IMG/VR virus record: IMGVR_UViG_3300005293_000005
Location: 1-47,934 of that record
Source of the DNA: a virus
DNA length: 47,934 nt
Strand: one strand, 5' to 3'
In this document: piece after piece, positions 1 through 6,926 of the stretch
Numbering within the stretch: position 1 is the stretch's first letter
How the letters are laid out: each line of letters starts with the position of its first letter
Translations under genes and position numbers: made by a program
The notes under the pieces: generated by a model
What the model saw: the letters and a program-made list of their open reading frames with translations, nothing else
What the model was told of the DNA's origin: nothing
The model's database searches: none

Positions 1-42
1 CTATAAATTTAAAATGCTATATTAATACTACTCATAATTTAA
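1..42. repeat. Terminal direct repeat, left copy
   Basis: These 42 bases are identical to the last 42 bases of the window (47893-47934). A repeat this short is best explained as the overlap left when a circular or circularly permuted genome is assembled into one contig. A true short terminal repeat is possible. The repeat holds the AT-rich leader of the first gene, whose Shine-Dalgarno AAGGAG begins at its edge. Confidence 0.9.
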
Positions 43-51
43 GGAGCTAAA

Positions 52-369
52 ATGAAACTCTCTATCTATCAGCGTACGGACGACGGCGAAATCAGTTATC
101 ACGGAGCCCAAAGCTTCAATAGTCCCGCCGAATTTTTCAAAAAAGTGTTTGTTAAAACCACCCTGCCTCCGGAAGAGATGACGGTTATCGACCCAAAGTG
201 GCCCGACCGATGCGTAACTTGGAGAGGGCGGTGGGGTTACGCAGGTGGCCCGGCTAAGCTCAAGCTACGTCAAATCAACCTCACCGATGAGCAGGTTGAA
301 CTGGCTAAGTCCATAGGCGACGGGAACATCTCTGAGGGGGTCCGGCTTGCCCTAGCCCTTTTCGAATAG
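52..369 (+). CDS. Hypothetical protein, 105 aa, first (+) gene
   Basis: I do not recognise the family. The product is a soluble protein with no signal peptide or membrane segment. Its C-terminal third (about residues 75-105, starting INLTDEQVELAKSIGDGN) reads like a short helical DNA-binding or dimerisation segment of the kind seen in CopG-like proteins, but this is weak. The start is supported by AAGGAG six bases upstream of the ATG. The gene stands alone: a 472-base repeat region lies upstream across the contig ends and a bidirectional terminator follows directly. Its position beside the repeat array makes a role in regulation or replication initiation conceivable, but this is only inference from location. 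Confidence 0.75.
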   Translation: MKLSIYQRTDDGEISYHGAQSFNSPAEFFKKVFVKTTLPPEEMTVIDPKWPDRCVTWRGRWGYAGGPAKLKLRQINLTDEQVELAKSIGDGNISEGVRLALALFE

Positions 370-377
370 CCAATAAA

Positions 378-397
378 AACCCCGCCTAGGCGGGGTT
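378..397. terminator. Bidirectional intrinsic terminator
   Basis: This is a perfect palindrome with 9-bp arms, AACCCCGCC-TA-GGCGGGGTT, preceded by an A run and followed by a T-rich stretch. It lies between the convergent stops of the 52-369 gene and the prim-pol/helicase (402-3068, - strand), so it can serve both. It shares its CCTAGG centre with the terminator at 37045-37064. Confidence 0.85.
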
Positions 398-401
398 AGT
401 T

Positions 402-3068
402 TTAAAGGGTTACCAGTCTCCAAACGATCCTGCGCATTCGGTCCTGGACACCGACAAACTTCCGACCATTTAGCGCCCTGCCCTTCACGTCCCTGAGGAA
501 CCAGCCAAGGCGTTGAGGGTTAGCCCGACCGTGTTTGTCGGTGTTGATAGCCTCCATAGCCTCAAGCCACAAAGCGCAACGGACCGGGTCGACGGGCTCA
601 TGTAGAATTTGATGCGTTGTCCGACCGTCATCCCCAAAGCGTTCCTCCCATGCACTCATCAGCATCTCAAGCTTCTGCACTTCCGGGTCGGCGCTCTGCT
701 GGGCCTGCATCTCCTCAATCGGATCACCCCAGCCCAGCCACACGACGGCGCCGCGCACGAGGCCATTCCACTCCTCGAACGACGCATAGCCGCCCATCTT
801 CAAACGGGTCGCCTCACGGCCGTACGCCGAATAGGTGATGAGCAGGTCCACCAGGTCACTACGCAGGTCGGCTACCGTCGAACGGATGAGTGCCACCGGG
901 TCAAAGGCATGCTTGCGCAGCTCCGGCGCCTCATCACTGCACAGGTTGATCGGCAGGATGCGGCGCACGGCGTCACCACTGATGCCCACGTTGTTGCCGT
1001 TGAGAACCCACATGGCCCGGTTAGGCAGCTTGAGCATTACCGACTTGCCCAAGATCCGGCTCTTGTAGAAAGGCGACGTCATGGCCATACAGAAGTCACT
1101 GGAATCCTTGAGGTAGCCCTTGACGTTGTCGAACATGATGGCCAGGGGGCCCTCATCGAGGATCGACGTCAGTTGCTTGGCCTGCTCCTGCCCGTCACTG
1201 CTGATAGCCGAGATGCTGATATCGGAACCGGTCAGCGAGAGGATCGAGTTACTGAGCAGGGTTTTACCCGTGCCGTAGGTCTGCGCATTGACGATGAACG
1301 CCGGCGCGGTCGGCAGGGCCGGGCGACACACGGCGGTAAACATCGCCGCCAGGCACACAGCACGGGCCGACTGATCGGCAAACGGGAACTCTGCAAACGG
1401 TGCCCACACTCGGCCCAGCGCATCCGCCATGCCCTGCGTGTCCAGCAACCGCGGCGCGCGCTCGGCGCCCTCTAGCACATAAAGGCCGGTGCGTTCGTCA
1501 AGGCCCTTCGCCGCAGCGACGGAACCGTCAGCCCGCACCACCGGCAGCGGAACGGCCGCCTTGATCTCGCCGACGCCTGGGAACCACTCGCGCTCTACTA
1601 CGCGGCGGGTAAGGCCCTCTGGAATCTTCGCCGGCGCGCCCTTGCCACCCTTCTCCACCCGCATAAAGGTCTCGATCTCAGACGACAGGGTGTTCAGGGT
1701 GTGCTTGAGGATGCGCCCGTTCGGCAGCACGCTTACCAACTGCTGATTGCGCTGGAACAGGTTAGGGAACGACGGCAATGCCTTAATGATCGCGCGCTCG
1801 GCGCTGACCAGCTTTCCGTCGTCAACCTCAATGCGCTCGCACCCGGCGGCGATCTGATCGGCGGTAAGGCGTCCAACAGTCGCCCAGGTTGTGCGGGTTG
1901 CGCAGTTGTGAGCGATCCAGGCGCGCAGCTCAGGCGTATCGACTACTGCCGGATGCATGCACAGGATCTCCAGCACCACCTGGCAGTTGCCCCCCGCTTT
2001 CCAGGCCACGTCGTCGAGTAGGCTGCCCACATCCCCGGTATTCCAACGGTCCGACCACTCTCGGTTGTTGCTGTTATGCAGCTCGGCCAGTAACTCAACC
2101 GGATCGGAGCTGCCCTTGAAAAGCTCAACCGGCGTGGTTGTCCACTCCAAGGCGCGCGGCGGCGCGGAAGTCAGCACCGGCGGGAAGGTATTGAAGGCGG
2201 CAGCGGCGTCAACTGGCACACGCTGGGCGGCGGTCATACCGGCCTCATGCAACAGGCTCCCTAGGCCGCGGGCGCCAGGCTTGAAGCTATCGTGATCGTT
2301 CCACTTGTCGTCAAACACCCCGTCGTCATGCTTGTGCGAGCGCTCCGACCACTGGCGGGCCAGCTCATAGCCAACACCCTCAGCGCCTTCGGTGTGATCT
2401 TCCCAATGCTTGATCGAGGCAATCGCCGGCTCCCAACTCATATAGTCATCGGGATCGCGGTTGGCCAGCGCCTGCACGATACGCTCGACGTCGTTGAGGT
2501 CCCCGGCATAGTCGGTAGCCTGCCGGGCAACCCGCGGAGCGCGCACCTGCACAAGCCATTGCGGTATTGGGCTCGCCTTCTCCTGACCGGGCATGACGCC
2601 ATCGGCCCAGGCATAGAGCCCGCCATTTGGGTGGCGGGACGGCGGCAGGACCGCATAGCCGTTGTATTTGCCATCAATGCCCTTGCCGCCTACGAGTGCC
2701 GCGGGCTGGCTGTTGTAAGTCGCGTCATCGCGCTGCGGAGCGGCGTAATAGAGGTGAAAGCCCCCACCAGGTGAGTCGACGCGCAGATAGCTATCGATCT
2801 CGCCGTGCTTGGCCTGCAGCGCTGCGTAATCCTGCGTGCCGCCGTTGCGCGGGTCAACGTCAAACACATACAGGCCGCCGGCAGATGGCCGGGTGCCGAT
2901 ATTTGCGTCGGGATTAGCCGACCACCACGCATCAATTTGCGCCAGGTCAGTAGTCGCCTCGGTTGAGCCCTTCGAGCCCTTAAAGGGGGATTTGGTACCG
3001 GAGACAAGAGGAAAGACATGCCAGCCCAAGCCAGCGTAATAACGGGCCCACTGGTGCATAGGGCTCAT
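402..3068 (-). CDS. Prim-pol/helicase fusion (bifunctional primase-polymerase with C-terminal AAA+/SF3-like ATPase), 888 aa
   Basis: Predicted replicative primase-helicase. Residues about 5-175 match the bifunctional primase/polymerase N-terminal family (PF09250-type): PDANIG near 53, metal-binding VFDVDP with D70 and D72, and GGGFHLYY near 101-108 with H105. Residues about 185-285 resemble a primase C-terminal PriCT_2 domain. The C-terminal half is a P-loop ATPase with Walker A AQTYGTGKT (about 595-603), Walker B IMFDNV (about 644-649) and a downstream sensor/arginine segment WVLNGNN...RRI. I chose the ATG at 3068, which overlaps the stop of the upstream gene as ATGA and follows GAAGGTGAAG; an in-frame start at 3110 would overlap far more. 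It is the last gene of the leftward early operon. It probably primes and unwinds for the family A polymerase at 18467-20827. Confidence 0.9.
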   Translation of the reverse strand: MSPMHQWARYYAGLGWHVFPLVSGTKSPFKGSKGSTEATTDLAQIDAWWSANPDANIGTRPSAGGLYVFDVDPRNGGTQDYAALQAKHGEIDSYLRVDSPGGGFHLYYAAPQRDDATYNSQPAALVGGKGIDGKYNGYAVLPPSRHPNGGLYAWADGVMPGQEKASPIPQWLVQVRAPRVARQATDYAGDLNDVERIVQALANRDPDDYMSWEPAIASIKHWEDHTEGAEGVGYELARQWSERSHKHDDGVFDDKWNDHDSFKPGARGLGSLLHEAGMTAAQRVPVDAAAAFNTFPPVLTSAPPRALEWTTTPVELFKGSSDPVELLAELHNSNNREWSDRWNTGDVGSLLDDVAWKAGGNCQVVLEILCMHPAVVDTPELRAWIAHNCATRTTWATVGRLTADQIAAGCERIEVDDGKLVSAERAIIKALPSFPNLFQRNQQLVSVLPNGRILKHTLNTLSSEIETFMRVEKGGKGAPAKIPEGLTRRVVEREWFPGVGEIKAAVPLPVVRADGSVAAAKGLDERTGLYVLEGAERAPRLLDTQGMADALGRVWAPFAEFPFADQSARAVCLAAMFTAVCRPALPTAPAFIVNAQTYGTGKTLLSNSILSLTGSDISISAISSDGQEQAKQLTSILDEGPLAIMFDNVKGYLKDSSDFCMAMTSPFYKSRILGKSVMLKLPNRAMWVLNGNNVGISGDAVRRILPINLCSDEAPELRKHAFDPVALIRSTVADLRSDLVDLLITYSAYGREATRLKMGGYASFEEWNGLVRGAVVWLGWGDPIEEMQAQQSADPEVQKLEMLMSAWEERFGDDGRTTHQILHEPVDPVRCALWLEAMEAINTDKHGRANPQRLGWFLRDVKGRALNGRKFVGVQDRMRRIVWRLVTL

Positions 3069-3337
3069 TGCTTCACCTTCACGCCGGCCGCCTCGATAGC
3101 TTGACGGCATTGCTTGACGCCATATTTCCAGAGCTGGTCCCAGCTCTCGCCGTCGTCTGAATCAGCTTTCGGGAGCTCAATCACCAGCGTCCAGCGCGAT
3201 GCCTGCCAGCCAAGCCAGTAGCGCTGGACGTGCTCATTGCGGTAATCGCCGTTGTTGTATTTCTCATGTGGAGGATTCCCAGCCACCACCTTGCGGTGCC
3301 ACAGTTCAAACTCTTCACGCATCTTGTCGTTGCTCAT
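3065..3337 (-). CDS. Hypothetical phage protein, 90 aa
   Basis: Small acidic/basic protein starting MSNDKMREEFELWH, with a central YWLGWQASRWT stretch. This layout (R-x-E-F-E-x-W at the start, then W-x-G-W-Q-A-S-R) is common in small early proteins of Gammaproteobacteria phages and has no assigned function. The ATG at 3337 overlaps the stop of the HTH gene as ATGA, and the stop overlaps the prim-pol start as ATGA, so translation is probably coupled on both sides. Confidence 0.75.
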   Translation of the reverse strand: MSNDKMREEFELWHRKVVAGNPPHEKYNNGDYRNEHVQRYWLGWQASRWTLVIELPKADSDDGESWDQLWKYGVKQCRQAIEAAGVKVKQ

Positions 3338-3705
3338 TTTGCACCCCGCGCCCAAAGCATCATGGCGTAATTCGCAACGTCAACGTACTCGCCCGCAGTC
3401 AACGACATAGAAGCGAGACCGTAGAGCCGGTCCGCACTACACCGCTCCGGATCGTCCCACCCTTCTTTCCCCTTCGCCCGGGCCTGCGCCATTTTGGCGT
3501 GCATCGCCGAGGCAAAACGGTCGACTGCCTCATCGTCCGGGTGCTGGTTGACGGCGGTACGCGCCAGGACGTCGGTCAGGGTATAGCGGATCGAACCGCC
3601 GATAACGTGGTGCGGCAGCTCGCCCGAGCGGGTCAGTCGCCGGATAGTTTCGGCATTAAGGGAGAGGGCTTCGGCCAGCTGTTCAGCTGTGAGAATTTGA
3701 GACAT
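3334..3705 (-). CDS. HTH protein (AlpA/MerR-type) fused to a phage accessory domain, 123 aa
   Basis: Residues 5-50 (starting LTAEQLAEALSLNAETIRRL) read as an excisionase/AlpA-type winged helix-turn-helix, with a wing-like GGSIRYTLTDVL. Residues about 65-122 (KMAQARAKGKEGWDDPERC, then EYVDVANYAMMLWARG) match a domain widespread in phage proteins of unknown function, with the pattern R-x-x-G-x-x-G-W-x-D...V-D-V-A-N-F-A-M-M-L. The fusion suggests a DNA-bound regulator or adaptor. An 86-base gap upstream contains a TATGAT-like -10 but no convincing -35. It is the first gene after the terminator at 3792-3809, so it may be transcribed separately from the small genes further upstream. Confidence 0.8.
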   Translation of the reverse strand: MSQILTAEQLAEALSLNAETIRRLTRSGELPHHVIGGSIRYTLTDVLARTAVNQHPDDEAVDRFASAMHAKMAQARAKGKEGWDDPERCSADRLYGLASMSLTAGEYVDVANYAMMLWARGAK

Positions 3706-3791
3706 TTAATAGTGCTCCGTTCGTCTAGACGCACAGAGTAGTGCAGACGAACATCATAAAGCTAATAGTGAAAAGTAATCGCCCAAAGAAA

Positions 3792-3809
3792 AGCCCCGGT
3801 TAAGGGGCT
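3792..3809 (-). terminator. Intrinsic terminator (leftward)
   Basis: On the - strand this is a 6-bp stem AGCCCC/GGGGCT around TTAACC, followed by TTTCTTT. It overlaps the stop of the 26-residue peptide at 3808-3888 and closes the upstream small-gene run. The same stem and loop occur at 21108-21123, there without a T tract. Confidence 0.6.
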
Positions 3810-3888
3810 ATGGCTCAAGGCTATCAAGGAATAGGCAAACGCCATACCCGATCAGCAAGCCGAGCAGGAAAACGCCGAAGGTCTCCAA
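3808..3888 (-). CDS. Possible small membrane peptide, 26 aa (TTG start)
   Basis: This short frame has a good Shine-Dalgarno (AAGGAG) eight bases before a TTG codon and encodes a single hydrophobic segment (FGVFLLGLLIGYGVCLFL) ending DSLEP. It starts 4 bases after the stop of the 3893-4471 gene. The strong ribosome site and a clean membrane helix support it. Its size and the TTG start are the main doubts. Confidence 0.45.
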   Translation of the reverse strand: METFGVFLLGLLIGYGVCLFLDSLEP

Positions 3889-3892
3889 GGCG

Positions 3893-4471
3893 CTACTCCT
3901 TTGTGTTTAGGCGGTTTACTTCGTCGATGCAGGCGTTCCAGCCAAGTGCGTACGCCTGCTTTGCGCTTACATTCGCCGACACTACAGCGTTGCTGCGCTC
4001 AGGCATCACCACCGCTACCGGCGCGGGCTGCTCGGCGTAGAGCGGCACAACTTGGTAAGGGCCATTTTGTGTTGCTGAAATTTCAGATGCATTAACGCAG
4101 CGCCGTGCCTCATCGACAGTGCGGTATGGAATGTATGACTTTGACCCGACTTTCCAATTTGCCCACGCCACCGGCTCGCCCTGGGGCTGGGCAGCTGGAT
4201 GCAGATAGACCTTTGCACCATTCGGCAGATGCTGGAGTTCAGGGTGTGGAAGATCCCAGATCACATTGGTGATTGGCGCCCCGATAGCCAGCCCCATGGA
4301 GCGACGCTGTTCAATGTGCCCGACCGCAACGCTCGGCGGCGCGGGCGCATCCAGCAGGGCGCGCATTTCGGCGGGCCTGTCTTTGAATCCGGCCGACTCC
4401 AGGCATTCAGCCCAGTATGAAAGCAGTTCACGCGGCACCAGAACGCCGTCAATCGTTTGGTTGGTGGTCAT
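3893..4471 (-). CDS. Hypothetical phage protein, 192 aa
   Basis: The N-terminus (IDGVLVPRELLSYWAECLE, then MRALLDAPA) followed by a low-complexity Ala/Pro region with repeated QPQGEPVAW and VVPLYAEQPAPV blocks is a known pattern in accessory proteins of enteric and Pseudomonas phages (Ea22-like in general style). Function is unknown. The C-terminus (YALGWNACIDEVNRLN) is probably helical. The start overlaps the stop of the upstream membrane protein as ATGA. Confidence 0.75.
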   Translation of the reverse strand: MTTNQTIDGVLVPRELLSYWAECLESAGFKDRPAEMRALLDAPAPPSVAVGHIEQRRSMGLAIGAPITNVIWDLPHPELQHLPNGAKVYLHPAAQPQGEPVAWANWKVGSKSYIPYRTVDEARRCVNASEISATQNGPYQVVPLYAEQPAPVAVVMPERSNAVVSANVSAKQAYALGWNACIDEVNRLNTKE

Positions 4472-4992
4472 TGCTTCACTCCGAGGGCGGTTTTTGGGGT
4501 ACCGTCAATAGCTGGATAGCAATTAAATGAGTTCCGGCCCCGCCAATATTTATCCGGATCAATAGCCGAGAAGTAGCAGCCATTATTTGACATCGGGGCT
4601 AAAGTGACCATCTGCCCTGGGATGCTTTGAGTTACCTTGCACCCGGAGCCGATAACCCAAACACTGTCTGTATATTCCGGGTTGTCGTAAACCTCGTCAT
4701 CAAATACTACCGCCAGCCCTTTTTCCTTTGCCGCCGCCCCGAGCTTTCGACAAAACACATCATAGTTTTCGACAAGCCTGAGGAGTTCTTTCGTTTCCGT
4801 TATCCTCGATTCTTCCTCGGCCTTTTTTGCAAGTTCGATTTTTTCAAGAAAGCGAGTCGTGACAATGGCGCCGCCAAGGAAAAGCATTGCGCATATTGCG
4901 TATGCAACCAATGGCGCGGGTAGATCGGTGAAGAACAATGTTGCGGGCGCTACCAAAGCAAAAATGTGCAGGCCGTTGATGGAAATTTTCAT
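4468..4992 (-). CDS. Membrane-anchored hypothetical protein, 174 aa
   Basis: Two hydrophobic segments lie at about residues 8-24 and 27-45, followed by a charged, probably coiled-coil stretch (LEKIELAKKAEEESRITETK) and a soluble C-terminal domain of about 110 residues. Topology is likely N-in/C-in with the domain in the cytoplasm. I do not recognise the family. Its base composition looks more AT-rich than that of its neighbours, suggesting a recent acquisition. Its ATG at 4992 shares one base with the stop of the next gene upstream. Confidence 0.7.
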   Translation of the reverse strand: MKISINGLHIFALVAPATLFFTDLPAPLVAYAICAMLFLGGAIVTTRFLEKIELAKKAEEESRITETKELLRLVENYDVFCRKLGAAAKEKGLAVVFDDEVYDNPEYTDSVWVIGSGCKVTQSIPGQMVTLAPMSNNGCYFSAIDPDKYWRGRNSFNCYPAIDGTPKTALGVKQ

Positions 4993-5309
4993 TATTGGTC
5001 GCCCTTTAAAGCTGTTGGAAACGTGGCACGCACAATCTCTGGCGCTTGATGCTCAAGAGCATTCAGGAACTGAACCGCGCTTGCTGCAGGCCCCGAAAAC
5101 GCGAACTCACACCCGTCAATCTGGTTATCGGCCAGGATTACCGGGCCAAGGCCCAGGAAAATCAGCTGGCAGTCAACCAAGTGACATCCCTGGATGTTGT
5201 TCCAATCCAGCATCACTTGTTTACCGGTGATCGTAACGCCTCTGCTTTTCTTCCCGACCGGGAAATGCACGAAGTTCCAAAGCGCCATCGTCAAGTGTTT
5301 GATTTTCAT
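4992..5309 (-). CDS. Conserved hypothetical protein, 105 aa
   Basis: Starts MKIKHLTMALWNFVHF. The core has a repetitive turn-rich pattern (GCHLVDCQLIFLGLGPVIL, then DNQIDGCEFAFSGPAASAV) that I recognise from conserved hypothetical proteins of phages and plasmids: short beta strands leading into helix AVQFLNALEHQAPEIV. No catalytic motif is visible. GAGG lies eight bases before the ATG. It sits in the leftward early operon. Confidence 0.7.
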   Translation of the reverse strand: MKIKHLTMALWNFVHFPVGKKSRGVTITGKQVMLDWNNIQGCHLVDCQLIFLGLGPVILADNQIDGCEFAFSGPAASAVQFLNALEHQAPEIVRATFPTALKGDQ

Positions 5310-5316
5310 AAATACC

Positions 5317-5379
5317 TCAGCAAATCAGTTGTGCCAGTGCCAGCAGGCACCAGCAGTAGGCGGGGAGTTGGGCGCGCAT
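5317..5379 (-). CDS. Possible micro-ORF, 20 aa hydrophobic peptide
   Basis: The frame MRAQLPAYCWCLLALAQLIC fits exactly between two genes. Its ATG overlaps the upstream stop (TGATG) and it stops 7 bases before the next start. It would encode a Cys-rich hydrophobic peptide. The coupling geometry favours translation, but the size makes it uncertain; it may only carry ribosomes across the gap. Confidence 0.35.
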   Translation of the reverse strand: MRAQLPAYCWCLLALAQLIC

Positions 5380-5780
5380 CAGTTTTTCCTCAGATAGCCG
5401 GCTTCGCGAAGGGCATCAATTACTCGCGGGTCGGTCTTATTTTCCTCTGCTGGCTTGAGTGCGGCAGCCATCATCGCGTCCCACACCGGAAGCTTGCCCG
5501 CTATCTGGCAAGCATCACGCATGGCCTTTGTTGGCTTGATCGGCACGACTGCATAGCCTTCCGGAACCACTGTGCATCCGGAATGCTTCGCCTCAATCTG
5601 ATCGGTTTCAACTTTTACGGCGGCCACGAACTCTCGGCGCTTGCGTTCGGAATCTGCAAGCTGGCCCTCCAGCACATCCGCCCGCTCATCCGCTGCGGTC
5701 AGGCGCTGTTGCAGGGCGTCATGCTCCAAATAGAGGCGAGCTAGTTCAGCGTCGGTTGATTCTCTCGTTGGTGTAGCCAC
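5379..5780 (-). CDS. Hypothetical phage protein with coiled coil, 133 aa
   Basis: Residues about 8-65 form a heptad-rich coiled coil (ELARLYLEHDALQQRL, then ADVLEGQLADSERKRREF). The second half has the motif VVPEGYAVVPIKPTKAMRDA and VWDAMMAAA, a combination found in many accessory proteins of proteobacterial phages with no known function. No membrane segment. It lies two bases from the 30-residue gene upstream. Confidence 0.75.
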   Translation of the reverse strand: MATPTRESTDAELARLYLEHDALQQRLTAADERADVLEGQLADSERKRREFVAAVKVETDQIEAKHSGCTVVPEGYAVVPIKPTKAMRDACQIAGKLPVWDAMMAAALKPAEENKTDPRVIDALREAGYLRKN

Positions 5781-5782
5781 AG

Positions 5783-5875
5783 TTATTTCCTTGCCGGGCC
5801 ATGCCCGGGCGGTGGAGTGTGGGAGTAATAACCTTCAATCTCGATACCGAAGTCATACCGCTTCACTTCACTCAT
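5783..5875 (-). CDS. Small hypothetical protein, 30 aa
   Basis: The frame MSEVKRYDFGIEIEGYYSHT ends in PPPGHGPARK. The opening M-S-E-V-K-R-Y-D is a recurring start of tiny early phage proteins. Its ATG overlaps the end of the 5868-6083 gene, and its stop is two bases before the next start, so it fills the gap between the two flanking genes completely. Confidence 0.55.
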   Translation of the reverse strand: MSEVKRYDFGIEIEGYYSHTPPPGHGPARK

Positions 5876-6083
5876 GACCCACCTCCCCAGCTTTGTTTTT
5901 GAGCCCGTCGATCACCGCCGCTCGGCAGCGCGGGCAAACCGTCAAATAGCCGCCGTTGCGCCCGTTCATTGCAGCGTGATCGATAGTCATAAATCGCCAT
6001 TCGAATTGATTGGCAGGCTTTCCGCACCAGGTCGCGCCCTCGGCAAGCATGTGCGTATCGGTGATGCACCGGACATGGCTCAT
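5868..6083 (-). CDS. Small putative zinc-binding protein, 71 aa
   Basis: Contains C6, a TWCGKPAN segment with C20, and a C-terminal CPRC pair near residues 50-53, giving a plausible split zinc ribbon. Such short Cys/His proteins are frequent in phage early operons. Specific function unknown. The start overlaps the preceding stop as ATGA (6080-6083). Confidence 0.65.
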   Translation of the reverse strand: MSHVRCITDTHMLAEGATWCGKPANQFEWRFMTIDHAAMNGRNGGYLTVCPRCRAAVIDGLKNKAGEVGHE

Positions 6084-6241
6084 TGGGCAACCTCATAACG
6101 AATATTGAAAATAATTTCACTGCCATCATCAAATTTGAAAGTAATCTTCCGATTTTCACGGTCTAACGTGCGCAGCGCGAAACGTGCGATTCCGAAGCTA
6201 TACGGGTCATCTGATCTTAAAGCCTCTTCTGCAATCGTCAT
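6080..6241 (-). CDS. Hypothetical protein, 53 aa, first gene of leftward early operon
   Basis: Small protein beginning MTIAEEALRSDDPYSFGIA, with a beta-rich C-terminus (KITFKFDDGSEIIFNI). I chose the ATG at 6241 because GAGGAG lies eight bases upstream. A longer frame opening at 6262 would begin almost at the predicted transcription start and lacks a ribosome site. It is the promoter-proximal gene below the promoter at 6275-6303. Family not recognised. Confidence 0.65.
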   Translation of the reverse strand: MTIAEEALRSDDPYSFGIARFALRTLDRENRKITFKFDDGSEIIFNIRYEVAQ

Positions 6242-6271
6242 TACTAGCACTCCTCTGTGCATTGAATAGGA

Positions 6272-6284
6272 CGAATACTATTCG
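6272..6284. promoter_or_regulatory. Perfect palindrome overlapping the -10 (candidate operator)
   Basis: CGAATA-C-TATTCG is a perfect 6-bp inverted repeat centred one base from the middle of the -10 hexamer of the leftward promoter, in the short gap between divergent genes. A protein bound here would block that promoter and could act on rightward transcription too. The binding factor is not known. Confidence 0.4.
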
Positions 6285-6303
6285 CCCTTATTCAGCCTGT
6301 CAA
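6275..6303 (-). promoter_or_regulatory. Sigma70-type promoter, leftward early operon
   Basis: On the - strand: -35 TTGACA (6298-6303), 17-base spacer, -10 TAGTAT (6275-6280). The predicted start is near 6268, just upstream of the gene at 6241. The spacer ends in GAA, as in most of the promoters of this genome. It should drive the run of small genes toward 3808 and possibly the prim-pol/helicase. Confidence 0.75.
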
Positions 6304-6318
6304 CCAATGGAGCAATAA

Positions 6319-6558
6319 ATGCCAAATATTATGAACGCCGGCACCGGCTGGATGGACCTTTACGCCCTAAGCGGGATCTCTCCAGGTAAAGCGGTAAACA
6401 TTCAGAATCAGTCAGGCCAAACCCTTTACGTAAGAGAAAATACCGTTGACCCCTACGGGCGGGTAGTGACCAGCTATCAAAACCAGGACTGCACCGGCTC
6501 GTCAGTTCTTCAAGTTCGCGGAGTTGGCGGTATTAGCCTTTTTGTGCAGGAGCTTTGA
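6319..6558 (+). CDS. Putative virion-associated small protein, 79 aa
   Basis: Beta-rich and Gly/Asn/Gln-rich (MPNIMNAGTGWMDLYALSG, QNQSGQTLYVR). The style resembles small proteins encoded beside tail fibre genes of Pseudomonas phages, often predicted to be fibre caps or decoration proteins. GGAG lies six bases before the ATG. It is followed by two further (+) genes with ATGA-type overlaps, so the three probably form one unit. Structural role is inference from context and composition. Confidence 0.6.
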   Translation: MPNIMNAGTGWMDLYALSGISPGKAVNIQNQSGQTLYVRENTVDPYGRVVTSYQNQDCTGSSVLQVRGVGGISLFVQEL

Positions 6559-6926
6559 CTATGCCAATTATTGACCCCGGCCGAGTAGTTGTTCAGCAAA
6601 TGATCGACGAGGCAAGTCGAGGAGAGCAGTTCAGCGCAGTCCCTGTCGAAGGGGGCACGGTGCACTTACCCAGTACGGGCCGCAATCTAACCATCCGCCT
6701 GCGTTCGACTTCTGACCTCAACCAAGTCGTACTTCGGGTGCCGGATGAAAATTCAAGCCTGATAGGTCAGAGACTTTTTATCCGCAGCGATAGCGCCATC
6801 GGGGAGCTGAGCGTCACCGGAGCTTCCGACGTGACGGTGGATAACTGGATAGTGAATCTCTCACCGGGGGACTGCGCGGTCTTTTATAAATTCGATCAAA
6901 ATATATGGTCAAAGGTGAGCAAATGA
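6555..6926 (+). CDS. Putative fibre-associated protein, 123 aa
   Basis: A beta-rich protein with many Val/Ile/Ser/Asp residues (TVHLPSTGRNLTIRLRST, GELSVTGASDVTVDNW) that reads like a beta-sandwich or short beta-helix fragment. There is no signal peptide. It overlaps its upstream neighbour by 4 bases, and its last codons carry the ribosome site (AAGGTGAG) of the fibre-like gene. Probably a partner or chaperone of the following fibre protein, but this is inferred only from coupling. Confidence 0.55.
   Translation: MTMPIIDPGRVVVQQMIDEASRGEQFSAVPVEGGTVHLPSTGRNLTIRLRSTSDLNQVVLRVPDENSSLIGQRLFIRSDSAIGELSVTGASDVTVDNWIVNLSPGDCAVFYKFDQNIWSKVSK

Noticed and set aside
609-1475. 288-codon open frame on + opposite the prim-pol/helicase
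   Set aside because: His/Arg-rich shadow of the helicase domain; no start signal.
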